DNA of 64,000 nt from Acidisoma silvae (GCF_020618775.1 NZ_JAESVB010000016.1:1-64000), one strand, 5' to 3'. Positions 1-12,172 are shown, counted from the first letter of the stretch. The notes: generated by a model from the sequence alone, not told the origin. A program made the numbers and translations.

Positions 1-2
1 TG

Positions 3-2981
<2,979 letters not shown>

Positions 2982-3009
2982 GTGCGGCGGTCGACGGCCG
3001 ATATCGACC

Positions 3010-3048
3010 AAAGGCGCGGTGTCGGCAGTGCTGCCGCCACCGCGCTTT
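3010..3048 (+). terminator. Rho-independent-type hairpin after the collagen-like gene
   Basis: An 8-bp outer stem GCGCGGTG (3014-3021) pairs with CACCGCGC (3038-3045). An inner GGCAG/CTGCC stem closes the loop. The hairpin is flanked by AAA on the left and TTT on the right. It separates the repeat-protein gene from the helicase gene. Confidence 0.7.
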
Positions 3049-3148
3049 GCGTTGACGCAGTGCAGCATCACTCGTAAAAGGCCGCCTTCTGAACCAGCGA
3101 AGCCCGATCAGGCGCAACCTTACTCAGCGCCGGAGGCGCCGCTCGACC

Positions 3149-4444
3149 ATGTCCATGACATTCGCCGACCTCGCCCTGGCGCCCGCCCTGCTCACTGCCT
3201 TGTCCGAGGAAGGCTATATCAGCCCGACCCCGATTCAGGCCCAATCCATCCCGATGCTGCTGGAGGGCCGCGACATGCTGGGCATGGCCCAGACCGGCAC
3301 GGGCAAGACCGCCGCCTTCGCCCTGCCGCTGCTGCATCGCCTGGCCGCAGCGCCCCGCTCGGCCCCCAAGGGCGGCGCCCGCGTCCTGGTGCTGGCCCCG
3401 ACGCGCGAGCTGGTCTCCCAGATCGCCGACGGTTTCGCGAAATTCGGCAGCCATATGAATTTCAGCGTGACGACGATTTTCGGCGGCGTCAGCCAATTCC
3501 ATCAGGTCAATGCCCTCAAGGCCGGGGTGGACATTGTCGTCGCCGCGCCGGGGCGCCTGCTGGATCTGATTGACCAGGGCCTGTGCGACCTGTCGCAGCT
3601 TGAGGCGCTGGTATTGGATGAAGCCGACCAGATGCTGGATATGGGCTTCGCCAAGCCGATCGAGCGCATTGTCGCCACGCTGCCGAAGGACCGGCATACG
3701 CTGCTATTCTCGGCGACGATGCCGAAATCCATCGCTGCCCTGGCCGACCGCCTTTTGCGCGATCCGGCCAAAGTTGAGATTGCACCGCCCTCCACCACCG
3801 TCGACCGGATCGAGCAGTCGGTCATGTTCGTCGATGCGGCGAACAAGAAGACCGCGCTGCTGGCGTTGCTGCGGACGCCGGGCATCGGCCAGGCCGTGGT
3901 CTTCACGCTGCAGAAGAACATCGCCAATGAAGTCTGCGCCTTCATCACGGAAGCGGGCATCACCGCCGAGGCCCTGCACGGCAACAAGTCGCAGGGCCAG
4001 CGGGAACGCGCGCTGGACGCCTTCCGCGCCGGCAGCGTCCAGGTTCTGGTGGCAACGGATATCGCCGCGCGCGGCATCGACGTCGACACGGTGACGCATG
4101 TCTTCAACCATGACTTGCCGAGCCTGCCGGAAAGCTATGTCCATCGCATCGGCCGCACCGGCCGCGCCGGCCGCCACGGCTTCGCCATCACGCTCTGTGA
4201 CGCCGAGCAGCGCGCCTGGCTGCGGGATGTGGAGCGGGATATCGGCCGCCCCCTGACAGTGAACGCCGATCACGCATGGCATTCCGAGGCGGCGCGGCAT
4301 TCGACCATGCGCCCGCCTCTGCTGGGCGGTGCGGCACCCAAGGAAGCCAAGCCTCAGGAAAAGCGCGAGCGCAAGGTCTGGACGGAGGAAGAGAAGCTCG
4401 CCGCCCGCGCGGCAGCGACCCGGAAAGTCATGGACAAAGTCTGA
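3149..4444 (+). CDS. rhlE: DEAD-box ATP-dependent RNA helicase, RhlE type
   Basis: A 431-residue helicase of the superfamily 2 DEAD-box class, expected to unwind RNA duplexes in the cytoplasm in mRNA decay, ribosome assembly or cold adaptation. Motifs appear in the proper order: the Q-motif region (SPTPIQAQSIP), Walker A AQTGTGKT (~50), PTRELVSQI, the DEAD box VLDEADQMLDMGF (~155), SATMP, ATDIAARGIDVD and HRIGRTGRAGR. The ~70-residue basic/acidic tail after the helicase core contains KEAKPQEKRERK and probably binds RNA. The gene is transcribed alone behind the 3010-3048 terminator and converges with the DhaKL gene 58 bases downstream. Family assignment is secure; the RhlE subtype is inferred from length and domain pattern. 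Confidence 0.93.
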   Translation: MSMTFADLALAPALLTALSEEGYISPTPIQAQSIPMLLEGRDMLGMAQTGTGKTAAFALPLLHRLAAAPRSAPKGGARVLVLAPTRELVSQIADGFAKFGSHMNFSVTTIFGGVSQFHQVNALKAGVDIVVAAPGRLLDLIDQGLCDLSQLEALVLDEADQMLDMGFAKPIERIVATLPKDRHTLLFSATMPKSIAALADRLLRDPAKVEIAPPSTTVDRIEQSVMFVDAANKKTALLALLRTPGIGQAVVFTLQKNIANEVCAFITEAGITAEALHGNKSQGQRERALDAFRAGSVQVLVATDIAARGIDVDTVTHVFNHDLPSLPESYVHRIGRTGRAGRHGFAITLCDAEQRAWLRDVERDIGRPLTVNADHAWHSEAARHSTMRPPLLGGAAPKEAKPQEKRERKVWTEEEKLAARAAATRKVMDKV

Positions 4445-4502
4445 CCGGGCCAACGGCCGCCGCATTCGGCACGCATCGATACGCGCCGTCCCGCGCAAAG
4501 GC

Positions 4503-6170
4503 TTACGGCAGATCGGCCAAAGCCTTGAGCCAGATAGCGACGGCCTCGGCCCCCGGATCGGCATGGCCTGCCGTGCGGTCGCCGAGATAGCTGGAGCGGC
4601 CGCGCCTCGGCGCCATCTTGGCCGTCGCGTCGGCGCCCTCGCGGGCGGCAGAGGCAGCAGCAGCAATGGCCGCAGATACGGGGACGTCGCCAGCCAAGGC
4701 AGTCCGCAAGGCCTCGGCCGCCGGCAACAGGGCGTCCAGCATCGTGCGGTCCCCTGCCCTACCATCGCCCAGTTGCGCCAGAGCTTGCACACCCTCCGCG
4801 AAAGCCTCGGCCCAGGCGCCAGGCGTCACGCTGGAAGCCGCCGTGAGGCTGCGGGACGCCCGTAGCAGCATGACCGCGTAGAGCGGTCCGGACGTGCCAC
4901 CCAGCACGCGCCGGAGAAGACTCGAGAGGCCAGCCAGCGCCGCAGGCGGATGCGCGAGGTCGAGTTCCGGCAGCGCCGCCAGAATGGCAGCCGCGCCACG
5001 CTCCAGGCTGATGCCAAGATCCCCGTCACCCACCGCCTGATCCATGGCGGTCAGTTTCGGCTCTGCTTCGCTCAGCGCGGCACAGATGGCGCGTAAGCTT
5101 GCTTCAAAACGCGGCGAAGAGGTTCCCAGAACGCGTGCCTGGGGCGCCAGCTCGGTCGGCTTGGCGGGCCGCTGCGGTACCTGGCCCGGCGTCCAGGCGG
5201 GCGCGGACGCCGGCGCATCCAGCCGCGCCAATCGCGCCGCATCGACCTTCATCAGCGACAGCGAACAGCCGGCCATATCGATGGCCGTCAGAAAGGTGCC
5301 GGCCCAGACGCGTTCGACGCTAATGCCGCGCGCTTCCAGCGAAGCGAGCGCCGACCGCGCCACGATCAGCAATTCCATTACCGGCGTGGCGCCAAGATTA
5401 TTGACAAGCAGCGCCACCTTGTCGCCGGCACGCAGCCCTTTCTGCGCCACGACCCGGTCCAGCAGGATTTCCGTCAGCCGATCGGCGGACGCCATCGATA
5501 CGCGACGGATACCGGCCTCGCCATGAATGCCAAGCCCAAGCTCGATTTCAGTCTCGCCCAAAGTAAAGCCGGGCTTGCCCGCAGCCGGCACCGTGCAGGG
5601 CGAGAGGGCGACCGCCATGGTGCCAAGCGCGGCGATGGCCGCTTCGGCTTCAGCTTTGACTGCTGCCAGATCAAGCCCCGCCGCCGCCGCTGCACCCGCC
5701 ACCTTATGCACCAGCACCGTGCCGGCGATGCCACGCCGTCCAGCGTTCTCGGGCCCCGCCTCGAGCGCCGTATCGTCATCGACGATCACGACCTCAGCGG
5801 GAATGCCCTCCGCCCTGGCCATCTCGGCGGCAAGGCCGAAATTCAGGCGATCGCCGGTGTAATTCTTGACGATCAGCAGAACGCCGGCCGGGGTTGCGAC
5901 AGCACGGATGGCCTCCAGCACCGCATCGGTGGAGGGCGACGTGAAGACATCGCCAGTCACGGCCGCATGCAACAAACCGGGGCCGATGAAACCGGCATGG
6001 GCGGGCTCATGCCCGGCGCCGCCGCCGGAGACAAGGGCGACGCCCTCGGTTTGCGTTTGACGCAAAACGACATGGCTGTCCGACAGAAGACGAAGTCCCG
6101 GCGAGAGGCGCACGAGACCTTCCAGCATTTCGGGCACAACGCTGACGGGATTATTGATGAGCTTCTTCAT
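4503..6170 (-). CDS. Dihydroxyacetone/triose kinase, DhaK-DhaL fusion
   Basis: A 555-residue single-chain ATP-dependent kinase. Residues ~1-330 are a DhaK domain that covalently binds the ketone through a histidine (GLGIHGEAG) and carries the GGGAGHEP substrate loop and the VKNYTGD motif. Residues ~345-555 are a DhaL nucleotide domain with the aspartate cluster VGDGDLG, then LGGTSGP, DGRAGDRT and RGRSSYLGDR. It phosphorylates dihydroxyacetone, and members of this family also act on glyceraldehyde or erythrulose. The start follows a good GGAG site. It is the last gene of the aldolase-FGGY kinase-DhaKL operon (24-base gap). That context suggests it salvages the unphosphorylated triose or tetrose released by the aldolase, like animal triokinase (inference). 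Confidence 0.9.
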   Translation of the reverse strand: MKKLINNPVSVVPEMLEGLVRLSPGLRLLSDSHVVLRQTQTEGVALVSGGGAGHEPAHAGFIGPGLLHAAVTGDVFTSPSTDAVLEAIRAVATPAGVLLIVKNYTGDRLNFGLAAEMARAEGIPAEVVIVDDDTALEAGPENAGRRGIAGTVLVHKVAGAAAAAGLDLAAVKAEAEAAIAALGTMAVALSPCTVPAAGKPGFTLGETEIELGLGIHGEAGIRRVSMASADRLTEILLDRVVAQKGLRAGDKVALLVNNLGATPVMELLIVARSALASLEARGISVERVWAGTFLTAIDMAGCSLSLMKVDAARLARLDAPASAPAWTPGQVPQRPAKPTELAPQARVLGTSSPRFEASLRAICAALSEAEPKLTAMDQAVGDGDLGISLERGAAAILAALPELDLAHPPAALAGLSSLLRRVLGGTSGPLYAVMLLRASRSLTAASSVTPGAWAEAFAEGVQALAQLGDGRAGDRTMLDALLPAAEALRTALAGDVPVSAAIAAAASAAREGADATAKMAPRRGRSSYLGDRTAGHADPGAEAVAIWLKALADLP

Positions 6171-6194
6171 GACTGCGGCTCCTTGTTTGTCTTG

Positions 6195-7496
6195 CTAGCC
6201 AGCATAGAGCCGCGCCCAGTCAGGGTCAGGTGAAATGCTTCGCTCGCCGAGCAAAACAGGGGGTGAGAATCCTGCCGCATGGGCCGCGAGAAAGGCTGCG
6301 CCGAAGGCGCTCAATTCCGCCTCGGTGACGATATGAATGTCCCGGCCGAAGATACTGGCGCGCAGGCGGAGGAAACTGTCAGAGCGCGCCCAGCCGCCGC
6401 CGGTAAAAAGCGGACCTGGCGGCACACCGAGTTCCGCAAGTACGGCCAAGCGTCGCGCCGTGTCCCAAGTCATCTCTTCAAGGCGGTTCCGAACGACCGG
6501 TCCCTGCCCAGGGCCACCAGGCACCGACCCACCTGCCATGATGGCACGGAAGGCTGAACCAAGGTCGCTCGCATCCTCAATCAACGGCTGCAAAGCGCCG
6601 GAAAGTTCCGTGACACCGAGGCAGGCGATGCCAGTTCCCCAGACCGGGCGCGAGAAGGCGAAATAGGGATGCGGCGGCGGCTGACCATTATCCTCGGGAA
6701 TTTCGGCATAGATCAGTTCCGCCGTGCCCATGGAATCAACGATGGCCGTCGGATGGCGCTGCCGAATGGCGAAGGCCGCCACCGGATGGTCGTGGCCGCC
6801 CGCAACAACGGCGGTCTTTCTATTCGCGACGCCTGCGGCTTCAAGACGCGGCGAATGCAGCGAGCCCAACACGGTGCCGCCCGGCACCACGGCCGGCAGC
6901 GGCGGCGCACGGCAATCGGCAAGCAGGTCGTCCATCCAGCGCCGCTCACCCACATGCCAGCAGGCGGTACGGGCCGCGAGACTTTCACTCATGAAGCACC
7001 GGCCGGACCAGCGTGCCGCCGGGTAATCGGTCAGCGCGACCCAACTCGTCGCGGCGGCCAGAGCTTCAGGTCTGTGCTGCCGCGCCCATGCCCATTTGGC
7101 CGCCGTGCGCGAATAGTCGAGCGCGACGGGTAGCGGCGCATTCCGCCAGGGCGCACGCGCTGCCATTGCCTGAGCCAGTGCGGAAGCGCGCCGATCAAAC
7201 CAGGGAATGGCACGATCCAAGGCCAGTCCCTGCCCATCCACCGGAACACCGTCCTCACCCACGCCGGCGGCGGCGACCGCCGCCAAAGGGCTGCTCAGCC
7301 CCGCGTCATGGAAGGCCGCGATCATCAGCGCTTCCACCATGCAGAGCAGAGCCTCGGCATCGGTCGCGACCCCGTCAGGCTCCGCCAGGCGCGGTGTCCT
7401 GCAAGCTTTGCGCGACAGAACGCGGCCGTCCTCGTCCAGCAGCAGGACTTTCACATTCGTGCTGCCAAGGTCGACACCACAAAAGACGGGCGCCAT
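6195..7496 (-). CDS. FGGY-family carbohydrate kinase
   Basis: A 433-residue sugar kinase of the FGGY/actin-fold superfamily. It begins with the phosphate-1 motif VDLGSTNVKVLLLD. Near the middle lies GGHDHPVAAF, and near the C-terminus FTGGGWARSDSFLRLRA corresponds to the adenosine-binding region. It is shorter than glycerol or xylulose kinases (~500 residues). The substrate cannot be read from sequence. Lying between a class I aldolase and a DhaKL triose kinase in a three-gene operon (29- and 24-base gaps), it most plausibly phosphorylates a ketose, giving the sugar phosphate that the aldolase cleaves. An AI-2 kinase (LsrK-like) role is an alternative because the aldolase also resembles LsrF, but no Lsr transporter or LsrG is present in the window. 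Confidence 0.82.
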   Translation of the reverse strand: MAPVFCGVDLGSTNVKVLLLDEDGRVLSRKACRTPRLAEPDGVATDAEALLCMVEALMIAAFHDAGLSSPLAAVAAAGVGEDGVPVDGQGLALDRAIPWFDRRASALAQAMAARAPWRNAPLPVALDYSRTAAKWAWARQHRPEALAAATSWVALTDYPAARWSGRCFMSESLAARTACWHVGERRWMDDLLADCRAPPLPAVVPGGTVLGSLHSPRLEAAGVANRKTAVVAGGHDHPVAAFAIRQRHPTAIVDSMGTAELIYAEIPEDNGQPPPHPYFAFSRPVWGTGIACLGVTELSGALQPLIEDASDLGSAFRAIMAGGSVPGGPGQGPVVRNRLEEMTWDTARRLAVLAELGVPPGPLFTGGGWARSDSFLRLRASIFGRDIHIVTEAELSAFGAAFLAAHAAGFSPPVLLGERSISPDPDWARLYAG

Positions 7497-7525
7497 ATCG
7501 GGGCGAGCTCCGCGGATTGCGCGAT

Positions 7526-8338
7526 CTACCAGAGCTTTACATGATGTTCGCGGGCAACGCGGTTCAGTTCAGCCATCATCCGGGCCGAATCCGCCGGCTC
7601 GCGCGACCAGACGTTGCGGCCGACGATAAGACCCTGCGCACCTGCCGCGACGGCTTCCTGCACTTCGCGCACCGCATCCGCATAGCTACCCGTCATCGGA
7701 CCACCCGCTATAACCAGGGGCACCTTCAACTCCTGCACCAGCTTCGCCGTTGTATCCGCACCCGGGAAGGCGATTTTGATGATATCGGCGCCGACGTCAT
7801 AGGCAATGCGAGAGACCTCGAACTCCGCCGCAACCACGTCGGGGCTACGTGGGTCGCCGATCAGAACGGGTTCGATCATCACCGGCATCTGCCACTGCGC
7901 GGCGTCGGACACGACTTTGCCCATGCGCTCGACCAGCTTCATTTTCTCACGGGTCGAAACATTCCAGGGCATCAGCATCTTCACACAGTCGACACCGAGG
8001 CGCACGGCATCCTCGACCGTCGCCAGCAGCGTGCCGAGACCTTCACGCGCATTGATGAGTTCGTAAAAGCCATCCACCGCCATGACGCGGGACAGATGGC
8101 TGGCCTGGCCCATTTCCGCCTGCGTCTGCTTGATGAGGCCGGGACTCATCATGAAACCGGTTGCCCCCTGCTCGATAAGGCGATTGACGACATCAACCGG
8201 TGCCTCCAGCCCCTTCATGAGGGCGCGCGGAAAGATCAACCCATGATCGACCGGGCAGATGATCGCGGCGCGGCCAGCGGGAAACAGGCGCTGCATTCGA
8301 TAGGTGGAGACCAGATTGGGCAAATTCCTGGTTGTCAT
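7526..8338 (-). CDS. Class I aldolase, FbaB/LsrF (DhnA, DeoC-like) family
   Basis: A 270-residue TIM-barrel aldolase or thiolase of the DhnA/FbaB/LsrF group. The N-terminal CPVDHGLIF, the ADIIKIAFPG strand carrying the Schiff-base lysine, VIAGGP and the phosphate loop GLIVGRNVW are all present. It should split a ketose phosphate into dihydroxyacetone phosphate and an aldehyde, or perform LsrF-like thiolysis. It is the first gene of the minus-strand operon (AAAGGACGAG ribosome site). It lies downstream of a 329-base intergenic region that holds a perfect 14-bp palindrome, probably the operator of the neighbouring GntR regulator. Confidence 0.85.
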   Translation of the reverse strand: MTTRNLPNLVSTYRMQRLFPAGRAAIICPVDHGLIFPRALMKGLEAPVDVVNRLIEQGATGFMMSPGLIKQTQAEMGQASHLSRVMAVDGFYELINAREGLGTLLATVEDAVRLGVDCVKMLMPWNVSTREKMKLVERMGKVVSDAAQWQMPVMIEPVLIGDPRSPDVVAAEFEVSRIAYDVGADIIKIAFPGADTTAKLVQELKVPLVIAGGPMTGSYADAVREVQEAVAAGAQGLIVGRNVWSREPADSARMMAELNRVAREHHVKLW

Positions 8339-8576
8339 ATCTCGTCCTTTTCGACGTAAGATTATTCGTGAGCGCTTGATGCGCCGATTTGAGAAGGCTG
8401 GATCAAAAGTCAGTTGCGCTTAACCAGCGCCGATGCGAACGACGGGCGTTGCCGCGAACCAAAAAAATGGAGGATATGCCGAACGCCATGTTCAGCACGC
8501 CGTTCTTAACCTAGACGAAAGCGCGCTTGGCGCAGCGACGATAGCTTGCATCAGATCCTCGGTGGGGCTGAACCCT

Positions 8577-8590
8577 CTTGTCCGGACAAG
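8577..8590. promoter_or_regulatory. Palindromic GntR/HutC-type operator before the aldolase operon
   Basis: CTTGTCCGGACAAG is a perfect 14-bp inverted repeat, 239 bases upstream of the aldolase start. It matches the site at 9451-9464 in 13 of 14 positions. The form CTTGT-N4-ACAAG resembles known HutC-subfamily operators. The rest of the 8339-8667 intergenic region shows nothing else I can name. Confidence 0.6.
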
Positions 8591-8667
8591 ACGTACATTT
8601 CCTACGCCAGCCCGTTGGCAGCGTCAAGCGCCGGTGGCCCAGGCGTCAGGTTCCCGCGCGCTCACGC

Positions 8668-9435
8668 CTATCGCTGATCAGGCCGCCTCTTGGCATGCAC
8701 TTCAATTTCCACAGGAACTTCGTCACTGCGCAACCAGGACAGATAATAGTCAAAACAGCGATTGTCCGCGTCCCACGAGACAGATCGTATCAGCAGGACC
8801 GGCGAACCCGGTTTGACGTCCAGGTGCCTGGCCAAAGCACGGCTTGCGCTGACCGCTGAAATAGAGCGTTTGGCACCGTGGACATGCCAGCCAGCGGATT
8901 TGAGGACGCGATTGAGCGACGCCCCGCCCCGCAGAACGTCGCCATTGCCGATGACAGGCGCCAGGCTGGGCGCAAGATAGTTCAGGCCATAAAGCGCCAA
9001 TCGCCCGTCCAGCCGACGCAAGCGCTCGACCACGACACCCTGGCTGCCACTGGGCAGGCTAAGCGCGGATGCCGCTTCATCGGGCAGCGTTTCAAAAGCG
9101 ACCCGAAGAACATCGGTATCGACGGTGCGCTTGAAACTTGTCTCTGCTTCGGAGAAGCCTTCCGCAAATTGCAGCATCCAACTCGGCGCGGGCGGTGTCG
9201 CGACAAAAGCGCCGCGTCTTTGCACGATCCGAATACGGCCCTGGTCCTGCAGCAGCCGCAAGGCCTCCCTGACCGTGTGCCGCGACAAGGTGAATTGGCG
9301 ACAGAGATGCGTTTCGCTGGGAAGCGGATCCCCGACGTGATAGCGGCCGGCAGCAATCTGCTGTTCGATCCATCGCACAAGCTGGAGATAAAATGGCTCC
9401 GCAGACGCCCGGTCGATTTCAAATGCCGAACCCAT
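8668..9435 (-). CDS. GntR-family regulator, HutC subfamily (UTRA domain)
   Basis: A 255-residue repressor. Residues ~12-78 form the GntR winged helix, including GDPLPSETHLCRQFTLSRHTVREAL. Residues ~95-250 form a UTRA ligand-binding domain, ending with VLLIRSVSWDADNRCFDYYLSWLRSD. It is encoded just upstream of, and in the same direction as, the aldolase-kinase-DhaKL operon. A near-palindrome CTTGTCCGTACAAG lies 16 bases before its start and an almost identical perfect palindrome lies before the operon. Autoregulation and control of the operon are therefore likely. The ligand is probably a sugar or sugar phosphate of that pathway (inference). Confidence 0.88.
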   Translation of the reverse strand: MGSAFEIDRASAEPFYLQLVRWIEQQIAAGRYHVGDPLPSETHLCRQFTLSRHTVREALRLLQDQGRIRIVQRRGAFVATPPAPSWMLQFAEGFSEAETSFKRTVDTDVLRVAFETLPDEAASALSLPSGSQGVVVERLRRLDGRLALYGLNYLAPSLAPVIGNGDVLRGGASLNRVLKSAGWHVHGAKRSISAVSASRALARHLDVKPGSPVLLIRSVSWDADNRCFDYYLSWLRSDEVPVEIEVHAKRRPDQR

Positions 9436-9450
9436 GAGACGCTTGACCTG

Positions 9451-9464
9451 CTTGTCCGTACAAG
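9451..9464. promoter_or_regulatory. Operator-like inverted repeat before the GntR/HutC gene
   Basis: CTTGTCCGTACAAG lies 16 bases upstream of the regulator start codon on the minus strand. It shares 13 of 14 bases with the perfect palindrome at 8577-8590. Its position suits autoregulation. Confidence 0.55.
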
Positions 9465-9637
9465 AATGAAACTGCGTAGCGGCCTGTCACCTGATTGTCA
9501 ATAATGAGCATCGCTGTCACTCACATACGACTTATGGCGCCCTGGCGAAGCAAGACCAATTTCATTTCGAATGTAAGAAACTTGGCAGAAAAGGCGGGAA
9601 ATATTTGCTGAATCAATAATTTGTTCTTGAAGGCCGC

Positions 9638-9663
9638 AGGGACAGGCGGCAAGGCCTGTCCCT
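9638..9663 (-). terminator. Hairpin downstream of the TonB receptor gene
   Basis: AGGGACAGG (9638-9646) pairs with CCTGTCCCT (9655-9663) across an 8-base loop, 14 bases beyond the receptor stop codon. No clear T-run follows on the minus strand, so it is only a probable terminator. Confidence 0.45.
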
Positions 9664-9677
9664 TTCATGAGCCTCCC

Positions 9678-12125
9678 TCACCAGCTATAGCTGAGCGTCG
9701 CAATGACGGAGCGACCCAAACCATATTGGCAGCCGCTGGACGAGCAAGCGGCGAGGTATTCCTCATTGAACAGATTGTCGGCATTGACGGCCAATTTCGC
9801 GCCTTCGAAATTCCGGCCGAGTGAGCTGAGATCGTAATGAAGTGCCGCGTCAACGATGACATAGGATGGCATCTTGTAGGTATTGTCATTCGTCGCGAAC
9901 ATCTGGCCGCCGAACTTGACGCCGCCACCGAAGCCGAAACCCGTCATCCGACCTTGCTGAACCGTGTAGTCTCCCCAGCCCGAAATGATATTATTGGGTG
10001 TATCGGCAAGCTCATTGCCTTCAGTGCCGTCATTCGCCTGTGTAATATCGGTTGCAAGATGCGTATAGGACGCCCGCAGGTTTAGCCCGGGTTCGGGGCT
10101 GCCAACGGCGGAAAGCTCCACACCGCGTGACCGCACCTGCCCTGTCTGCACGTAATAATTGGCATGGTTCGGGTCCGTCGTCTCGACATTGTCCTCAAGC
10201 AGATTGAACAGCGACGCTGTGAAACGCGCGTTCCAGCCATGGGGCTGATATTTGATGCCGACCTCCTCCTGCTTTCCGGTCGTCGGCTTGAAAGCATTGC
10301 CGTCGTAACCCGTGCCAATCGTGGGCGAGAAGGACGTCGAATAGCTCACATAAGGCGCGATGCCGGTTGGAAAAATATAGCTCAGGCCGACATGGCCGGT
10401 GAAGGCCGATGGCGACTGCTCACTCGTGCTGTCCGTCAGGCGATTAAGGAGGCTATACGACGTCAGATCCTCGCGCCCGCCGAGCAGAAGGCGCCAGCGG
10501 CCAAGCTTCAGCTGGTCCTGGGCATAAAGACCGATCTGGTCCTCTATCTCATACTGGTTCTGAAACACCGCCGGCGTCGCGATCGGCAGATCATAATCAG
10601 GGTCAAGGATATTGAGCGACGGCGCATCCCCCCAACGGGTCAGGTCATTCCATGTCAGGTGCTGATAATCAATGCCCAGCAGCAAGGTATGGCCCACCGG
10701 CCCGGTGCTGAAATTGGCCTGCGCCTCATTATCGAGATTGATGGTGTTGAGCGTCTCGTTCGCCGTATAGGCCTGCCGGGTCATCGTTACATTGTCGCTT
10801 TCCATCGACAGACCCTGCACGGCCTCATATTCGAGGGAGAGATTCGTGTAGCGAAAATTCTGCCGCACCTGCCAGATATCGTTGAAGCGATGCCAGAATT
10901 CGTAACCCACCTGCCATTGCGTGCGGTTGTAGTTTTCGAAATTCTTATCGCCGGTATAGAAGCTGGGTGAGATTTTGCCGGTCGGGCTGTAAAGCAGCGT
11001 GCCCTGCAAAGGCAGTTCATCCCAAAAACCGCCGTTCGGGTCATGCAGATAGCTGGTCAGCAGGGTAAATGACGTATCGGGGTTGGGCTTCCAGGTCAGC
11101 GATGGCGCGATATTGACGCGTTCCTCGCGCGTGTCGTTCACCTCTGTCCCGGTCGTGCGGGCTATGCCGGTGATGCGATAGAGCAGCGTGCCGTCCTTGT
11201 TGGCTGGCCCGCCGAGATCGAAAGCACCCTGCGCCAGACCGTAGCTGCCCGTGGACAGTTCGACCTCATGCACCGGCGTTTCGGTGGGGCGCTTGCTGGT
11301 CATGTCAATGATGCCGGCAGGTGTATCCGCGCCATACAATGTGGAGGACGGACCTTCCAGCACGTCCAGCCTGTCGAGCATATAGGGCTCGACTTTTGGC
11401 ACGGCCCAGACACCGCTGAGCAGTTTCAGCCCATCGAGATATTGGTCCAGCGAGAAGCCGCGAGCGGTGAAACTGTCCAGCCGGTCATCGGCATCGTCAT
11501 TCACCCATACACCGGGCGCATAGCGCAAGGCGTTGCGAATGGTCTGCGACTGTTGCGCCGTCATCTGCGCCCGCGTGATGGTATTGATGGTCTGCGGGAT
11601 CTCCAGAACGGAAGTATTGGTCTTGCTCGCCGTCATGGTGCGGGTCGCGACATAGCCGACACCAGGACCATAGGGGTTCTGCCCACCGCTGGCCCTTGCC
11701 TCGACCTCGACCGCCGGCAGCGTGGCGCCGTCAGCGCTCACCGGCGCTTTCTGCAGCACGATGGCTTTTGGCCCGGTGAAGCGAAACGTGAGGCCAGTCC
11801 CCGACAAAATATGGGCGAGGGCGATATCCGGCGCCAGATTGCCTTGCACGCCGGGGCTCTGCAGGCCCTGCACTTTTGTCTGGTCGTAAAAGACCTGAAG
11901 ATCGGCCTTTTGTGCGAAGGCCAGAATAGCGGTGTTCAAATCACCCGCCGGAATGGCAAAGCCGACTGCGGCTGACAGCGGCTTTGCCTGACTATTCACC
12001 TGCGCCTGGGCAGAAGGCGGCAGAGATGCCCCGACCAGAACGGCCAGCAGCGCAAGACTCGCACCCCATGAAAGATAAGGCCCGCACGGCCCGCTATGCT
12101 TTGAACGTTTCGAAACTCTGGTCAC
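9678..12125 (-). CDS. TonB-dependent ferric-siderophore receptor with STN domain
   Basis: An 815-residue outer-membrane receptor of the FpvA/FhuA type. A long signal peptide ends near ASLPPSAQAQ. Residues ~50-125 are an STN domain (AGDLNTAILAFAQKADLQVFYD), which relays substrate binding to an anti-sigma factor. A plug domain follows (ALRYAPGVWVNDDADDRLDSFTARGF; YGADTPAGIIDMTSKRPTE) and then a 22-strand barrel ending in the typical aromatic residue (VIATLSYSW). The start is GTG. It imports a ferric siderophore using TonB energy. It sits directly downstream of FecI- and FecR-like genes and behind a Fur-like box, the usual arrangement for cell-surface signalling. Which siderophore is bound cannot be told. 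Confidence 0.92.
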   Translation of the reverse strand: MTRVSKRSKHSGPCGPYLSWGASLALLAVLVGASLPPSAQAQVNSQAKPLSAAVGFAIPAGDLNTAILAFAQKADLQVFYDQTKVQGLQSPGVQGNLAPDIALAHILSGTGLTFRFTGPKAIVLQKAPVSADGATLPAVEVEARASGGQNPYGPGVGYVATRTMTASKTNTSVLEIPQTINTITRAQMTAQQSQTIRNALRYAPGVWVNDDADDRLDSFTARGFSLDQYLDGLKLLSGVWAVPKVEPYMLDRLDVLEGPSSTLYGADTPAGIIDMTSKRPTETPVHEVELSTGSYGLAQGAFDLGGPANKDGTLLYRITGIARTTGTEVNDTREERVNIAPSLTWKPNPDTSFTLLTSYLHDPNGGFWDELPLQGTLLYSPTGKISPSFYTGDKNFENYNRTQWQVGYEFWHRFNDIWQVRQNFRYTNLSLEYEAVQGLSMESDNVTMTRQAYTANETLNTINLDNEAQANFSTGPVGHTLLLGIDYQHLTWNDLTRWGDAPSLNILDPDYDLPIATPAVFQNQYEIEDQIGLYAQDQLKLGRWRLLLGGREDLTSYSLLNRLTDSTSEQSPSAFTGHVGLSYIFPTGIAPYVSYSTSFSPTIGTGYDGNAFKPTTGKQEEVGIKYQPHGWNARFTASLFNLLEDNVETTDPNHANYYVQTGQVRSRGVELSAVGSPEPGLNLRASYTHLATDITQANDGTEGNELADTPNNIISGWGDYTVQQGRMTGFGFGGGVKFGGQMFATNDNTYKMPSYVIVDAALHYDLSSLGRNFEGAKLAVNADNLFNEEYLAACSSSGCQYGLGRSVIATLSYSW

Positions 12126-12155
12126 TCTCGCCTGATCCTTTGTCGCCGCTCTAAA

Positions 12156-12172
12156 TCGCGAATGATTTGCAT
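12156..12172. promoter_or_regulatory. Fur-like box upstream of the TonB receptor
   Basis: TCGCGAATGATTTGCAT lies 31 bases upstream of the receptor start. It matches the perfect palindrome before fecI (13851-13867) at 13 of 17 positions and has the GCGAAT-n-ATTTGC shape of alphaproteobacterial iron-responsive sites. Confidence 0.5.
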
